NCBI GenBank assembly: GCA_033297075.1
Contig: MU858384.1
Location: 1-16,160, forward strand
Direction: 5' to 3'
Length of the DNA stretch: 16,160 nt
Source of the DNA: Rhypophila decipiens
Taxonomy: Eukaryota > Ascomycota > Sordariomycetes > Sordariales > Naviculisporaceae
The translations under genes and the position numbers were made by a program. This document shows positions 8,352 through 16,160 of this stretch, one piece after another (the stretch's first letter is position 1; each line of letters starts with the position of its first letter). Under the pieces are notes generated by a model. The model was given only the letters and a program-made list of their open reading frames with translations. It was not told where the DNA came from and made no database searches.

Positions 8352-9407
8352 ATCAGACTGATGAAAATTTAGCTACTGGTGACAGCATTCATGTGTTGAG
8401 AGCTTGTAGGTTCATCATGTTCCACCGGACTTTGCTAGTAGTTTGCAAGGTTCCCTTCCAGTATTTTTAGCCTTGTAATAGAATAGTTAGCTTGTCGTTC
8501 TCTTCCCTTAAGTGGCAAAAGCGTATCGCTCCAGATGCCGTGATCGGTTTGGATCCTGAGTGATGTACAAGGACTAACCTTAAATCACCATAAGCTCTCA
8601 CCTTCACCAACTAAGGCGAGCTGAAGGTAACTAGGTACCTACTTTCCAAGGCTTCGCTTTGTGTAATATCGCCTTTGTATTACCGTTGGTCTTAGCGAAC
8701 CCATACTGTCTCTGCCTCTCATATTATCATGATTTTATCGTAGAGCTTAATCGACCTCGAGCATGATACGAGGAACTACTTATTTCCCTGGGTACACAAG
8801 TCTTCCCGTGGCAAATCGCCCCGAGATGCTCCCCATGAACCCTGTTGAGATCCCTACGCAGGCAGAAAGAACTTCTCGACACTTCTAAATGGATAAATTG
8901 AAAGCATGAACGGATTTCCGCCAGGTACAATACATTGCAAGGCGGCATGAAGAACATGATTGGATACGCAGGTGACGTGCCAAGCCAAGCCTTGCACCAA
9001 CCCTCCTTTCTAATTGGGTAGTTTTGCAATGCAACCAAGCCCTGTGATACGTTGGCTTGGCATTCTCCGCAATGCCACCCACTGACGTCGACATCAAGGG
9101 TGCTCTGCGGCGTTGAACGGCCCCGCCCAATACGTGAGCTGTATTTCTCCTATACAGTCAGAACCGTCCCATTGATCCCGCAACGCCGGCACCCAACAAA
9201 TGGTGATTGTTTCCCGGGCCGCGTTTCATTCAATGCAGGTTTCGTTCAAGATCACCAACAAATTCAAGTACGATATGGTCAGACTCCCAGTGCAAATCAA
9301 TAGCCCTGGCAGCTATGCGTGACAGCACTTATGATGTCATACCATACGTTACATACCGTTGGTTACCTTGCAGCTGCCTAGGTACGGATTTGAACGGCAG
9401 CCCATTT
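8352..9407. other. Intergenic region between the 7276 and 9502 genes
   Basis: About 1 kb with no supportable gene; the frames present show no family features or splice logic. It contains an 11-bp perfect inverted repeat (TGCCAAGCCAA at 8978-8988 and TTGGCTTGGCA at 9052-9062). The final part is the promoter of the next gene. Confidence 0.55.
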
Positions 9408-9414
9408 TATAAAG
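9408..9414 (+). promoter_or_regulatory. TATA-box candidate for the 9502 gene
   Basis: TATAAAG, 94 bases upstream of the preferred ATG at 9502 but only 22 bases upstream of the earlier in-frame ATG at 9430. This spacing favours 9502 as the real start. Confidence 0.5.
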
Positions 9415-9501
9415 ACAAAATGTGCCGACATGCTTCCTTCCTTCCTCCGGGTTGTCCCCCCAGCTGTGCACACTCATCTGTCCTCTTACATCAACCCCGC
9501 C

Positions 9502-10437
9502 ATGGCGGCTCTCATTGCAACGCCCTTGCTCCTCGCGCTGGCTTCAGGACACCAAACTCTTCTCCCAAGACAAGAAATCGACTGGCTCAACACTACCTCC
9601 GATGCGAAATTCGACGGGTTTATTGCAAGAGCAAACGCCTCAACCACCCGCCTAATCGAGCTCCCAAATATCCACACCAGCAAATATCCCTCCAAAGAAG
9701 ACCAAAATACAGACTGGAAGGCCTGGCTCTGGACGACCGAACAACTGGCCAGAGGCGGCGCCATGTTCGGAGGCCTGCACCCAGATGACAAATACATCTC
9801 CGCCAACGGCAGCGTCCAGGTGGACGATAGCTGGTTGGCATGCATGCGACTGACTCGATTCCGCAACCCCGGCCTCCCGCTTGACCAAACCATCCAGAGC
9901 GATTGTTCCAACGTCTTTCCCGCCGACTGTCTACAGTACTTGCATGAATTTGCTCAAGAAGGGAGGATGTGTCACAACCTTAACAGTCTTAACTTGGGTC
10001 GTACTCGTGAGAAGTGGAATGAAGGTCCATGCAGCGGAGCGCTGAATGGCGAGCATGATCCAATGGTCCTTGAGCCTGACAAGGTCTTCCGGGTTAATCA
10101 CCTGGACGACCTTCAAACGGCGTCGACTTCTGTCTACGGCGAAAATCGCAAGCCGGACACGAGGTACGATGCCGTGGTCAATAGCGTGTATATGCTCGCG
10201 GTGGGGTTCGCTCGCGCGAGTGATAAACAACCGAACCGCTTTTCGAATACCAGTATTGATATGGACGCCGAGACTGTCCCGAGCAAGTTCATTTGCATGC
10301 GTGCGGATAAATTTTCCCAGGGCAGTAGGACACTGGAGGATATATCTAACATGGGCGTCACGACAAGGGCGCCGCTTCTTGGACTAACATTGGTCATGGG
10401 TGCGTGTGTTGCGGCCTTGACTGGTGAGATTCTGTGA
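9502..10437 (+). CDS. Secreted, probably GPI-anchored protein of unknown function
   Basis: A 311-codon open frame. The ATG at 9502 is preferred over the in-frame ATG at 9430: it sits in a strong context (CCGCCATGGCG) and opens a clean signal peptide (MAALIATPLLLALASG, cleavage about residue 18). The longer start would bury it. The ectodomain has several N-glycosylation sequons (NTTS, NAST, NGS, NTS) and cysteines in the contexts LAC, SDCS, ADC, MC, GPC and FIC. The last ~20 residues (APLLGLTLVMGACVAAL) are hydrophobic with a short polar end, preceded by small residues, as expected for a GPI-attachment signal; a C-terminal membrane helix is the alternative. No enzyme motif is evident and I do not recognise the family. 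There are no clear introns and the frame is intact. Confidence 0.75.
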   Translation: MAALIATPLLLALASGHQTLLPRQEIDWLNTTSDAKFDGFIARANASTTRLIELPNIHTSKYPSKEDQNTDWKAWLWTTEQLARGGAMFGGLHPDDKYISANGSVQVDDSWLACMRLTRFRNPGLPLDQTIQSDCSNVFPADCLQYLHEFAQEGRMCHNLNSLNLGRTREKWNEGPCSGALNGEHDPMVLEPDKVFRVNHLDDLQTASTSVYGENRKPDTRYDAVVNSVYMLAVGFARASDKQPNRFSNTSIDMDAETVPSKFICMRADKFSQGSRTLEDISNMGVTTRAPLLGLTLVMGACVAALTGEIL

Positions 10438-10893
10438 TTTTCCTTCGATATCTGGAGGGCCATGGGATAGATTTATTGGCGTTTGTGCTTACTTTACTGA
10501 TTTTCCCGAAGGCGATGTCATGATGGCGGTGGTGGACATTCAGTTTGAGACCGATGGGACACGGTATAAATGGCAGCTAGTTAATACGCGTTATAGAGAC
10601 ATAAACGCTTCCTCGGGTTCATGCGGCCAAAGTTTCATTGCCAAAGCGATTGTTCTCTTTCATCGGCAAGTGTCAACCGGGGACTGATCTTGGTGTAAAA
10701 TGTACATGTAAAGCCTGAGCCGCCGCTTCCGGTTGTAATTGGGCAACGAAAACCTGGGCGATACAAGTCTTGGTCCACGGCCAAGATATATAAAGATGAC
10801 AGAGGTCCAACGGCCAAAAGATGACACGCATCGCCGAATGCATGCCTGGCTCAATGATATAAAATGGATGGACTAGATGGTCCCACATTGTTC
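10438..10893. other. Convergent intergenic region
   Basis: Lies between the 3' ends of the 9502 gene and membrane protein copy 2, so it should hold both 3' untranslated regions and terminators. The frames present show no recognisable features. Confidence 0.5.
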
Positions 10894-12690
10894 TCATGCT
10901 CGGAGTGGCAGGTAAGTATCGCTTTCATTCCGTGGCCATGTCCCACGAGGTTTCAGGGTAGCGCCATCTGGTCGTGCATGGGACGAGGTCGTGCCGGGTG
11001 TTCTTGAAGGCATATATGTGCTCGTCTTGATCGACTGAGTATCCGAGTCCGAGTCTTCTGGCAGTACGGATGGTGTAGCCGTTCTTCCCGGACCCTCATC
11101 ATGCTCCGCTTTGTCACTATTTTGTTTGCTGGGCAAAAGCTCAATCGACTCGGATGGATGATGGGCAGCACCGTGACGTCGTCGAGATGCCCGTACATTC
11201 ATATAGTGTCTGATTGTACCTGGATATGACGGCGTTTCGTATTAGATACAAGTGTTAGCACTGATACCAGCTATTTGATAGGAGTGACTCCAGATGCTGT
11301 ACAGGGCCAACCGGCTTCGTCGAAGAAAAGGAGGACCTCAGGTTGACTTACGAAATACCGCAAATCCTGTCTCTTGCACGACAGGCACCCAAGTCATCAC
11401 CGCCGTGATCTGTCCAAAGCCCCAGTCATTGTCCTCGTACTTCTCCCCAGCCAAAGACCGTAGCTGCTCCCGTGTGTCAAGGAGACTTCCCAGTAGTGAC
11501 CTTACAAAGACACTGAAAAGGCCGTCGAGTATAAAGGCGCCGGCGAGGGCCCCGAGCCTGTTCGGTCCCACCCGGAGAAGATCTGCGAGTTTGAGAAAAG
11601 GGCGTTGCAAAACTGGGCGCAATAAAAAGCCCAGCAGAGGTAGGATTATGCCGACCACCATAGGCAGCACAATCACATAAAACGTGAAGATGAAAAGTAT
11701 GAGGACCAGGGGTGACCATTTCAGGTAGGCCCTTTCCGGTCCCCGTGCCGTATATGAGGATCTGAACCCTTTCGAACTGGTGGGAGGATGAGGTTGTCGT
11801 TGAGTACTACTGCTGTTGGCAAACCTGCATGTTTGGTTTGCTGGATGCAGTGTAATGCGATGCCCTTCATAGCAACGACCGAGCGATATGAATCATCCCA
11901 AGAGCTCTGGATGCTGAACCAGAGGGCGATGGTGCCGAGCATGTAGATGGCTAGTACGATCTTTTCTAAAATCGAGGTTGGGTGCAGTGGTAGGTACGAT
12001 ATTGTGCAGACGATGCACGTTAGCAGTTGGTAGGTTGACAGGGTTGTCAAGAACTCATTCTCTCCCACGGTGAGAAAATCGCTGTTGAAAATTATGCGGT
12101 ACACGCCCGCAACGAGCACGGCAAAGCCCGTCATGATATTTGCTTGATGTATGCTTTTCGATACGGGGATAAAGTGCTTCGCTACGCCGAGATTTGTAGG
12201 GTCATAGGTGAAGTAGCTGTCGTGTGACTTGCTAGAACTCAGGTAAAGTCTGACGAAAGCCAGCATAGGCCCAAAGATAAGCGAGCTGACGCCTTGGATG
12301 ATGTAGGAAACTACGGCCTTTTGTTTCTCTCTGTCAGTGCACTTCTGGACAAAGCGGCGGGCTCATCGTGGATAGTTGACCTACTCCGACCCCGGAAATG
12401 TCTGGATTCCCGGTGCCATACACGACACCACACACATCAGGGCATGTCTGTATCAGGAAGGAGACGTTGTAGGTTGTCCTGTTGTCACCTAGGACATGAT
12501 CGACGAGGCTCTTGATGGTGTCAAACTCGCATTTCATAACTTGTTCGATGTCCATCACTGTCAAGGTTTGCTGTGGCACTTGTGAGACGGCCGTCAACGA
12601 CTGAGGGGGCGGTGAAGCCGCAGCTTTCGAAATAAGGGGCAGTGCAATCCATAACTGGAGGAATCGCGAAGAGAGATGAGGAAATCTCAT
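10894..12690 (-). pseudogene. Seven-helix membrane protein with signal peptide, copy 2 (one frameshift)
   Basis: Exons on minus: 12690-12385, 12317-11352 and 11219-10894. Introns are 67 nt (GTAGGT...CAAAAG) and 132 nt (GTAAGT...TCCAG, branch CTAAC), at the same positions and phases as in copy 1. The ATG at 12690 starts a signal peptide (hydrophobic LQLWIALPLI, then AAAS). The ectodomain ends in CPDVCGVVYG and NPDISGVG; seven hydrophobic helices and a polar tail ending RNESDTYLPLRA follow. About 532 residues would result, except that the frame shifts by one base between NDNLILPP and the next helix (about 11785-11800). The first frame runs on to a TGA at 11721-11723; the correct frame resumes as KWSPLVLILF. 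Exon lengths become a multiple of three only if one base is restored, so a one-base deletion or sequencing error fits; no intron phase does. Otherwise it looks better preserved than copy 1. Confidence 0.75.
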
Positions 12691-13258
12691 GATATTATTT
12701 GCGCGGTTGTTGGGTTGTGCGTCTTTCACACTGATTCGATGGACCTTTCGGAAAGAGAGGAGGAATGAAGTCGAGGAAACGAGAGCACGAGCGCTGTGAA
12801 CTGCAGCTGAACCTGCACCTGACACCCACTTCCAGATATGGTCTAGGTTCGGCGGTTGGACGTGAGGAGGTCCTTAACCTCTTGGCAGGCCAAGAGATTT
12901 CCTTAACTATATAGGAGCATGCCTGAAGACTCTTGAACTATGGTACCATGTCTGACTGTGGATTTTCGATTGAGGATTGCGGCGTGGGCCAGCAAAAGCA
13001 TAAATCACATGAAATTTACTGAAAAACAATATAGGAGCATCAAGGTCACCGACGTAACGATTATCCAATTCAACAGAGACCAGAACGTATAGTAGCGCCT
13101 TGATGTTGTGTCAATCTCGATATAATCTACAAAAGACATGTTCTATCCAAGAGAAGCCCAAACGCCTACAGAGAAATGTTTAAACTAAATACTAACACAA
13201 ACCCGACAATAATTCAAGCTTCAAGGCACGCAGTCTCATCCGACAGGCGCCAGCATCA
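12691..13258. other. Upstream DNA of membrane protein copy 2 and 3' flank of the exonuclease gene
   Basis: An in-frame extension of the copy 2 N-terminus reaches 12825 but lacks signal-peptide logic, so it is treated as non-coding. The rest is AT-richer with no gene; frames near 13176-13574 on plus are shadows of the exonuclease gene. Confidence 0.5.
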
Positions 13259-14710
13259 TCAGCTTCCCCCTGCCCTTTCCCCCAGCAGCAGCAGCACACT
13301 AACAAGCGGACACTGCCCACTCTTGTCCAACTCTACTCTCTTTTTCGTCTCTTGCTCAACTCGGATCCTCCAGACTTCCTCACGGCTCACACAAGTCTCA
13401 TTCCCACCTTTCCAGTGGCTCGCGTCGGTCCTCAAGCGCCGCTCATACTCCCCCCACAAACCAGGTAAATACCTAACATTAAGCACCACCAAGCCAATTA
13501 GTTCCATCATTTCCGAGCCTTTACTCAATGGTCTGGCTGAAATATCCATCCCTTTGTCCATTTTCAGAAGTTGATAGCCCTCGCCTTCGACTTCCATTTC
13601 CTCATCCTGAAGCTGTCCCTCATCAACCTGGTGCCGTGAAGCAAGTAGCAGTCCATTCAGTCGTCTCAGTTCACGATTCGCCATCTCGACTTGGGATCCT
13701 TTTTTCTGTAGCGCGATCCATTTGTCCCAGGTGATTTGTTCTAGTATCGAGAGGTTGAGGTCGCGGTTTATGCAGCGGGGGAGGGAGCTTAGGTGGCGGA
13801 GGGGTCGTCTTTGTTGTCTTGGAATGTTTCCTGCTTTGTCTTGATGTTGATTGGGATGTTTGAGAAGGTTTGTTGCATCCTGGGTGTTGCTGTTGGTGCT
13901 TGTTGACGCCGTCGTGGCGGAGCTCGCCTCGCCGGCATGGCTCATATGGGAAGTCGTTGACGCAGGCGAGGAAGACAGAGACACCGTGTTTGAAGTCGGT
14001 GTCGCAGGCGGCAAGATTGGATAACGATACTGAACAGGGGGCGTGACAGAACCAGACCTTGACCTGCTAGATCGACGAATGGCCGACATTGACCTTCCAG
14101 ACATGCCCATACCACTTTTCATCAAGTCTGAACCCATGTGTGAGGAAGGTAGTGATGTTGATCCCGACGGACAGACTGCCCGTGCTGCCAACTCCATCAG
14201 CTGCAAGTCCTGAACGCCACCCAGCGAGACACCATATCGATGATACAAGATCTCGGCATCTGTCCGGACGTCGAAGAAGACCTTGGGAATGGTTGCCGAC
14301 TCGAGGATCGTTTTGAGGGTTTCACCCTGTGCTGGTCCTTCCGTCTCAAAAGTCCCCTGCCTTCCTAAAGTCTGCACATCAACCAGGTAAATGTGTTCCC
14401 GTGGGAAGAGGTAGATCTGTAATAGGGTCACAGACGGTCCTTGAGTTGAGTCATCGACGGTCTGGATGTCGATATATAGCGCTGGTACTTGTGACGGAGC
14501 ATCCGAGCCGACGTCCAGGCAAATTGTGTCCACGAGATGTGACACGGCGTCAGGCGTATCGATGATGGACCAGTCCGGGGTGGATTGTACATGTCTGCTG
14601 ATGTTGATTCGACCAAGCGAAGCAATGATTTCAGCCATGCCATAGGGATCAGAGTTTTCTCTCCTTGCCCATGGATGCAAAATGGGCATGGCGGTGAGTG
14701 TGGTGGCCAT
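13259..14710 (-). CDS. 3'-5' exonuclease-domain protein (RNase D / EXD1-like), probably modified active site
   Basis: A 483-codon single-exon frame. The start is the ATG at 14708-14710 (ACATGG context); upstream in-frame codons have no ATG. A further ATG 24 codons in (GMAEIIASLGR) is possible. A DEDD-type fold is indicated by YIDIQTVD (residues 79-86, motif I region), KVFFDVRTDAEILYHRYGV (about 143-161, motif II) and GVQDLQLMELAAR (about 165-177). A Ser/Thr-rich low-complexity insert (about 183-290) follows, and a C-terminal RYLPGLWGEY segment resembles the motif III neighbourhood. Motif I normally reads D-x-E; here it is D-I-Q, so a metal ligand is replaced. Family members include RNase D, WRN and the catalytically inactive EXD1/egalitarian group, which bind RNA as adaptors. 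Catalysis is therefore doubtful and an RNA-binding role plausible, as inference. Confidence 0.8.
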   Translation of the reverse strand: MATTLTAMPILHPWARRENSDPYGMAEIIASLGRINISRHVQSTPDWSIIDTPDAVSHLVDTICLDVGSDAPSQVPALYIDIQTVDDSTQGPSVTLLQIYLFPREHIYLVDVQTLGRQGTFETEGPAQGETLKTILESATIPKVFFDVRTDAEILYHRYGVSLGGVQDLQLMELAARAVCPSGSTSLPSSHMGSDLMKSGMGMSGRSMSAIRRSSRSRSGSVTPPVQYRYPILPPATPTSNTVSLSSSPASTTSHMSHAGEASSATTASTSTNSNTQDATNLLKHPNQHQDKAGNIPRQQRRPLRHLSSLPRCINRDLNLSILEQITWDKWIALQKKGSQVEMANRELRRLNGLLLASRHQVDEGQLQDEEMEVEGEGYQLLKMDKGMDISARPLSKGSEMMELIGLVVLNVRYLPGLWGEYERRLRTDASHWKGGNETCVSREEVWRIRVEQETKKRVELDKSGQCPLVSVLLLLGERAGGS

Positions 14711-15547
14711 GTTGGGTAATGCGTGTTGAAGCAACAAGGATAAGCAAAGGGTGAATAATGGTGATGCTGGTCTCTCCAAAGGTGATTTGGATGGAGCCGG
14801 TAATCGAGAGAGGAGAAGCTATTTGAGTTATGACCTTTGAGAACAACAAAGAAGTCAGCGCAACTTTACTCGACAATGAGAGATACCATATCAAACAGTC
14901 ATCAGCCATGAAAGCCATGGCCATGTCAAACGTCAAGATTAGAGCCCAATCCAGCCAAGTCGTGGGCCACGTCGGCGGTGCGAGACTGTGGGAGAACGCC
15001 GGTTTTTGGACCCAGATTGGGTTCAGCGGTGATGGAGATGAAGCTTGTTTGGGGTTGACTTGTGGTCCTCCTTGACGTCACATTGGCCAAATTGCTCCAT
15101 CTTGTCGGGTCAGATTGGAATCTGAGGTTCATCTGAAGGCGATTCAGATCGGATTTTGGGAGAAAGATGTCTTTGGCTTGAGGCTTTGCTCTTGGAGTTT
15201 TGGTCTGGCTTGTGGAATGGCAGAAAGCGGAGTGTGGGGGTCCCAAACCAGAGGAAGGTACGGATACAAATGGGGGATCACCTCGACTGACCAATAAGAG
15301 ACCCGGCGGTCCCGGACCGACCATCGTTGTGGCTTCCGTCGTTCACGCCTGCCGTCCATGATTTCCGATTTCACTTGTAATACGGACATGTACCGATCAT
15401 GGAAGCGCTTCCACGAAGACACACCCGGGGCAGGATGCAGGTGCGGGTAGGCGCTGGACCGTGGACGGTCGATTGTGGCTGCATTATAAAGGCCTGTTGG
15501 TGACCAGCTGCGTCCCGAGAGTCTGGGCAGCAGGTGGAAGGGATCAA
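14711..15547. other. Upstream region of the exonuclease gene; no gene recognised
   Basis: Short frames on both strands lack family features or conserved splice arrangements. Probably promoter and leader of the exonuclease-like gene. A TATAAA-like word occurs near 15485 on plus, without an obvious gene downstream. Confidence 0.5.
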
Positions 15548-16045
15548 TCATCGCGGCGGACGTTCAATAAATGCAGGGCTCATGTGTATTGGTGTGGCAC
15601 ACAACGATTCCCTCCCTGAAGAGGATACGCCTTCCGGCCGCCGTGAATACTCTGCATGGGGGGTTGCAGGCACCTGTGACAATTTAATTTGACAATACAT
15701 TTGGAAGCTCCGTTTCCATTCAGCTTGATGAGTTCTTCCGCCGGAAAAGATAGGGAATCTCTCAGAGCGGAATAGAGGCAATTTCGGAGGAGAAGAATCT
15801 GGGGGCAGATGTTGCGATTCTGAAAGAAGACTGAATACTCCAAGGACAAATATGGGCTCGGAGAGGGTATTCCATAGCTTAAGCGTCGCCCTGTTGGCTT
15901 CTAGAATAGCCCCACTCAATGCTTCGCCACAAAGATAGGGACAGAACCTCCAAAGACCGTCGGGGGCATCTTTTCCAAAACCAGCGAATGCTATGTCTGC
16001 TGGTCGTGGTGCCACCCCCAGGCGCTCCCTTGCCGTTTGGAACAT
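15548..16045 (-). pseudogene. Gene fragment touching the right terminal repeat
   Basis: The minus-strand frame is open from inside the terminal repeat; the first ATG outside it is at 16043-16045. The best-looking protein is its first third: FAGFGKDAPDGLWRFCPYLC, then GEALSGAILEANRATLKLW and SEPIFVLGVFSLL. This resembles the W-x-x-P-x-x-CG...LW-x-x-x-(P)EP block of large fungal hypothetical proteins (possibly of the DUF6604 type, from memory and not certain). After about residue 100 it becomes low-quality sequence without recognisable structure, so the intact gene has been lost or an intron is missed. Its position, starting at the repeat edge, suggests truncation by the element end. Confidence 0.35.
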
Positions 16046-16066
16046 TGCAGACAGCACTTTCAGATG

Positions 16067-16160
16067 GGATGGATGGATGGAATTTATTTCGCCCGGAGGC
16101 ACTGAGCCTAAAGGGCCTATGCACGCTAACTACATTCGGTTCATCCAAATCCGCCATTAT
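16067..16160. repeat. Right 94-bp terminal inverted repeat
   Basis: Perfect inverted copy of bases 1-94, ending the window. It carries the inner ATGG/GGAT tandem run (16067-16080) and the outer CCGCCATTA end. No transposase coding sequence is recognisable next to it, in contrast to the left end. Identity of both copies suggests recent common origin, recent mobilisation or gene conversion. Confidence 0.95.

Larger units (their letters stand above)
1..16160. mobile_element. Candidate composite hAT-derived element with gene cargo
   Basis: Seen: perfect 94-bp inverted repeats bound the whole window, and pieces of a fungal hAT-type transposase lie just inside the left one (about 135-789). The rest is single-copy-looking genes plus one duplicated gene family. 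Inference: if the two ends belong to one element, it is a roughly 16-kb non-autonomous element carrying gene cargo that would need a transposase supplied from elsewhere. Alternative: two separate remnants of the same repeat family happen to face each other. A third, internal partial copy of the end (478-547) shows the repeat can exist away from element ends, which weakens the single-element reading. The target duplication cannot be seen. Confidence 0.35.

Noticed and set aside
9207..9788. 193-codon plus-strand frame overlapping the 9502 gene
   Set aside because: Basic, proline-rich shadow without a sensible start; the overlapping frame has a signal peptide, sequons and a C-terminal anchor signal.
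11721..11870. A small intron that would repair the copy 2 frameshift
   Set aside because: Phase-correct options need a weak donor (GTTTGC) and an AAG acceptor and would remove residues that align with copy 1; a one-base shift is simpler.
14711..14779. Extension of the exonuclease frame upstream to 14779
   Set aside because: The codon at 14777-14779 is TTG, not ATG; the first ATG in a good context is at 14708-14710.
1..16160. Starship or Maverick/Polinton giant element
   Set aside because: No tyrosine recombinase (DUF3435 captain), protein-primed DNA polymerase, retroviral-type integrase or packaging ATPase is present; the only transposase trace is hAT-like.
1..16160. CRISPR array, biosynthetic cluster or phage-like genes
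   Set aside because: No spaced direct-repeat array, no synthase or tailoring enzymes and no structural genes; the intron-bearing genes are eukaryotic.

Overview
The window looks like nuclear DNA of a filamentous ascomycete (Pezizomycotina). The genes have short 67-132 nt introns with GTAAGT-type donors and CTAAC/CTGAC-like branch sites. There are fungal-type families: a GNAT acetyltransferase, an egalitarian/EXD1-like 3'-5' exonuclease, small secreted proteins and fungal hAT transposase pieces. There is also a nuclear tRNA-Val gene with a canonical intron. I cannot name the species from the sequence.

Both ends are the same 94-bp sequence in inverted orientation (1-94 and 16067-16160), with no mismatch. 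Just inside the left end is a decayed fungal hAT transposase: an N-terminal zinc finger at about 135-395 and a central segment at about 566-789. It is interrupted by an inverted 70-bp piece of the same terminal repeat. So about 15.3 kb of ordinary-looking genes lies between two hAT-type ends. This is either a large composite, non-autonomous hAT-derived element carrying cargo, or a chromosomal segment bracketed by two independent element remnants. The flanking DNA needed to decide is outside the window.

Layout from left to right: hAT remnant (1-789); GNAT acetyltransferase on minus (791-1477); tRNA-Val(UAC) with a 42-nt intron on plus (2017-2131); a broken gene for a signal-peptide-bearing seven-helix membrane protein, copy 1 (2250-4133, minus); a degenerate fragment of the same family's last exon (about 4849-4984); a three-exon gene for a 72-residue, six-cysteine secreted protein (5299-5710, minus), pieced together from splice sites; a tRNA-like insert flanked by perfect 55-bp direct repeats (6192-6511); a conserved fungal protein of unknown function in three exons (7276-8351, plus); a secreted, probably GPI-anchored protein (9502-10437, plus); seven-helix protein copy 2, with a frameshift (10894-12690, minus); the exonuclease-like protein (13259-14710, minus); and a gene fragment touching the right terminal repeat (about 15548-16045, minus).

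No metabolic pathway joins these genes. What stands out is a group of secreted or surface proteins: two receptor-shaped membrane paralogues plus a fragment, one cysteine-rich small secreted protein and one GPI-type protein. They sit with several decayed genes between hAT ends, which fits a fast-evolving accessory region. Exon boundaries and gene lesions were read by eye from splice signals and paralogue comparison; no database search was possible.
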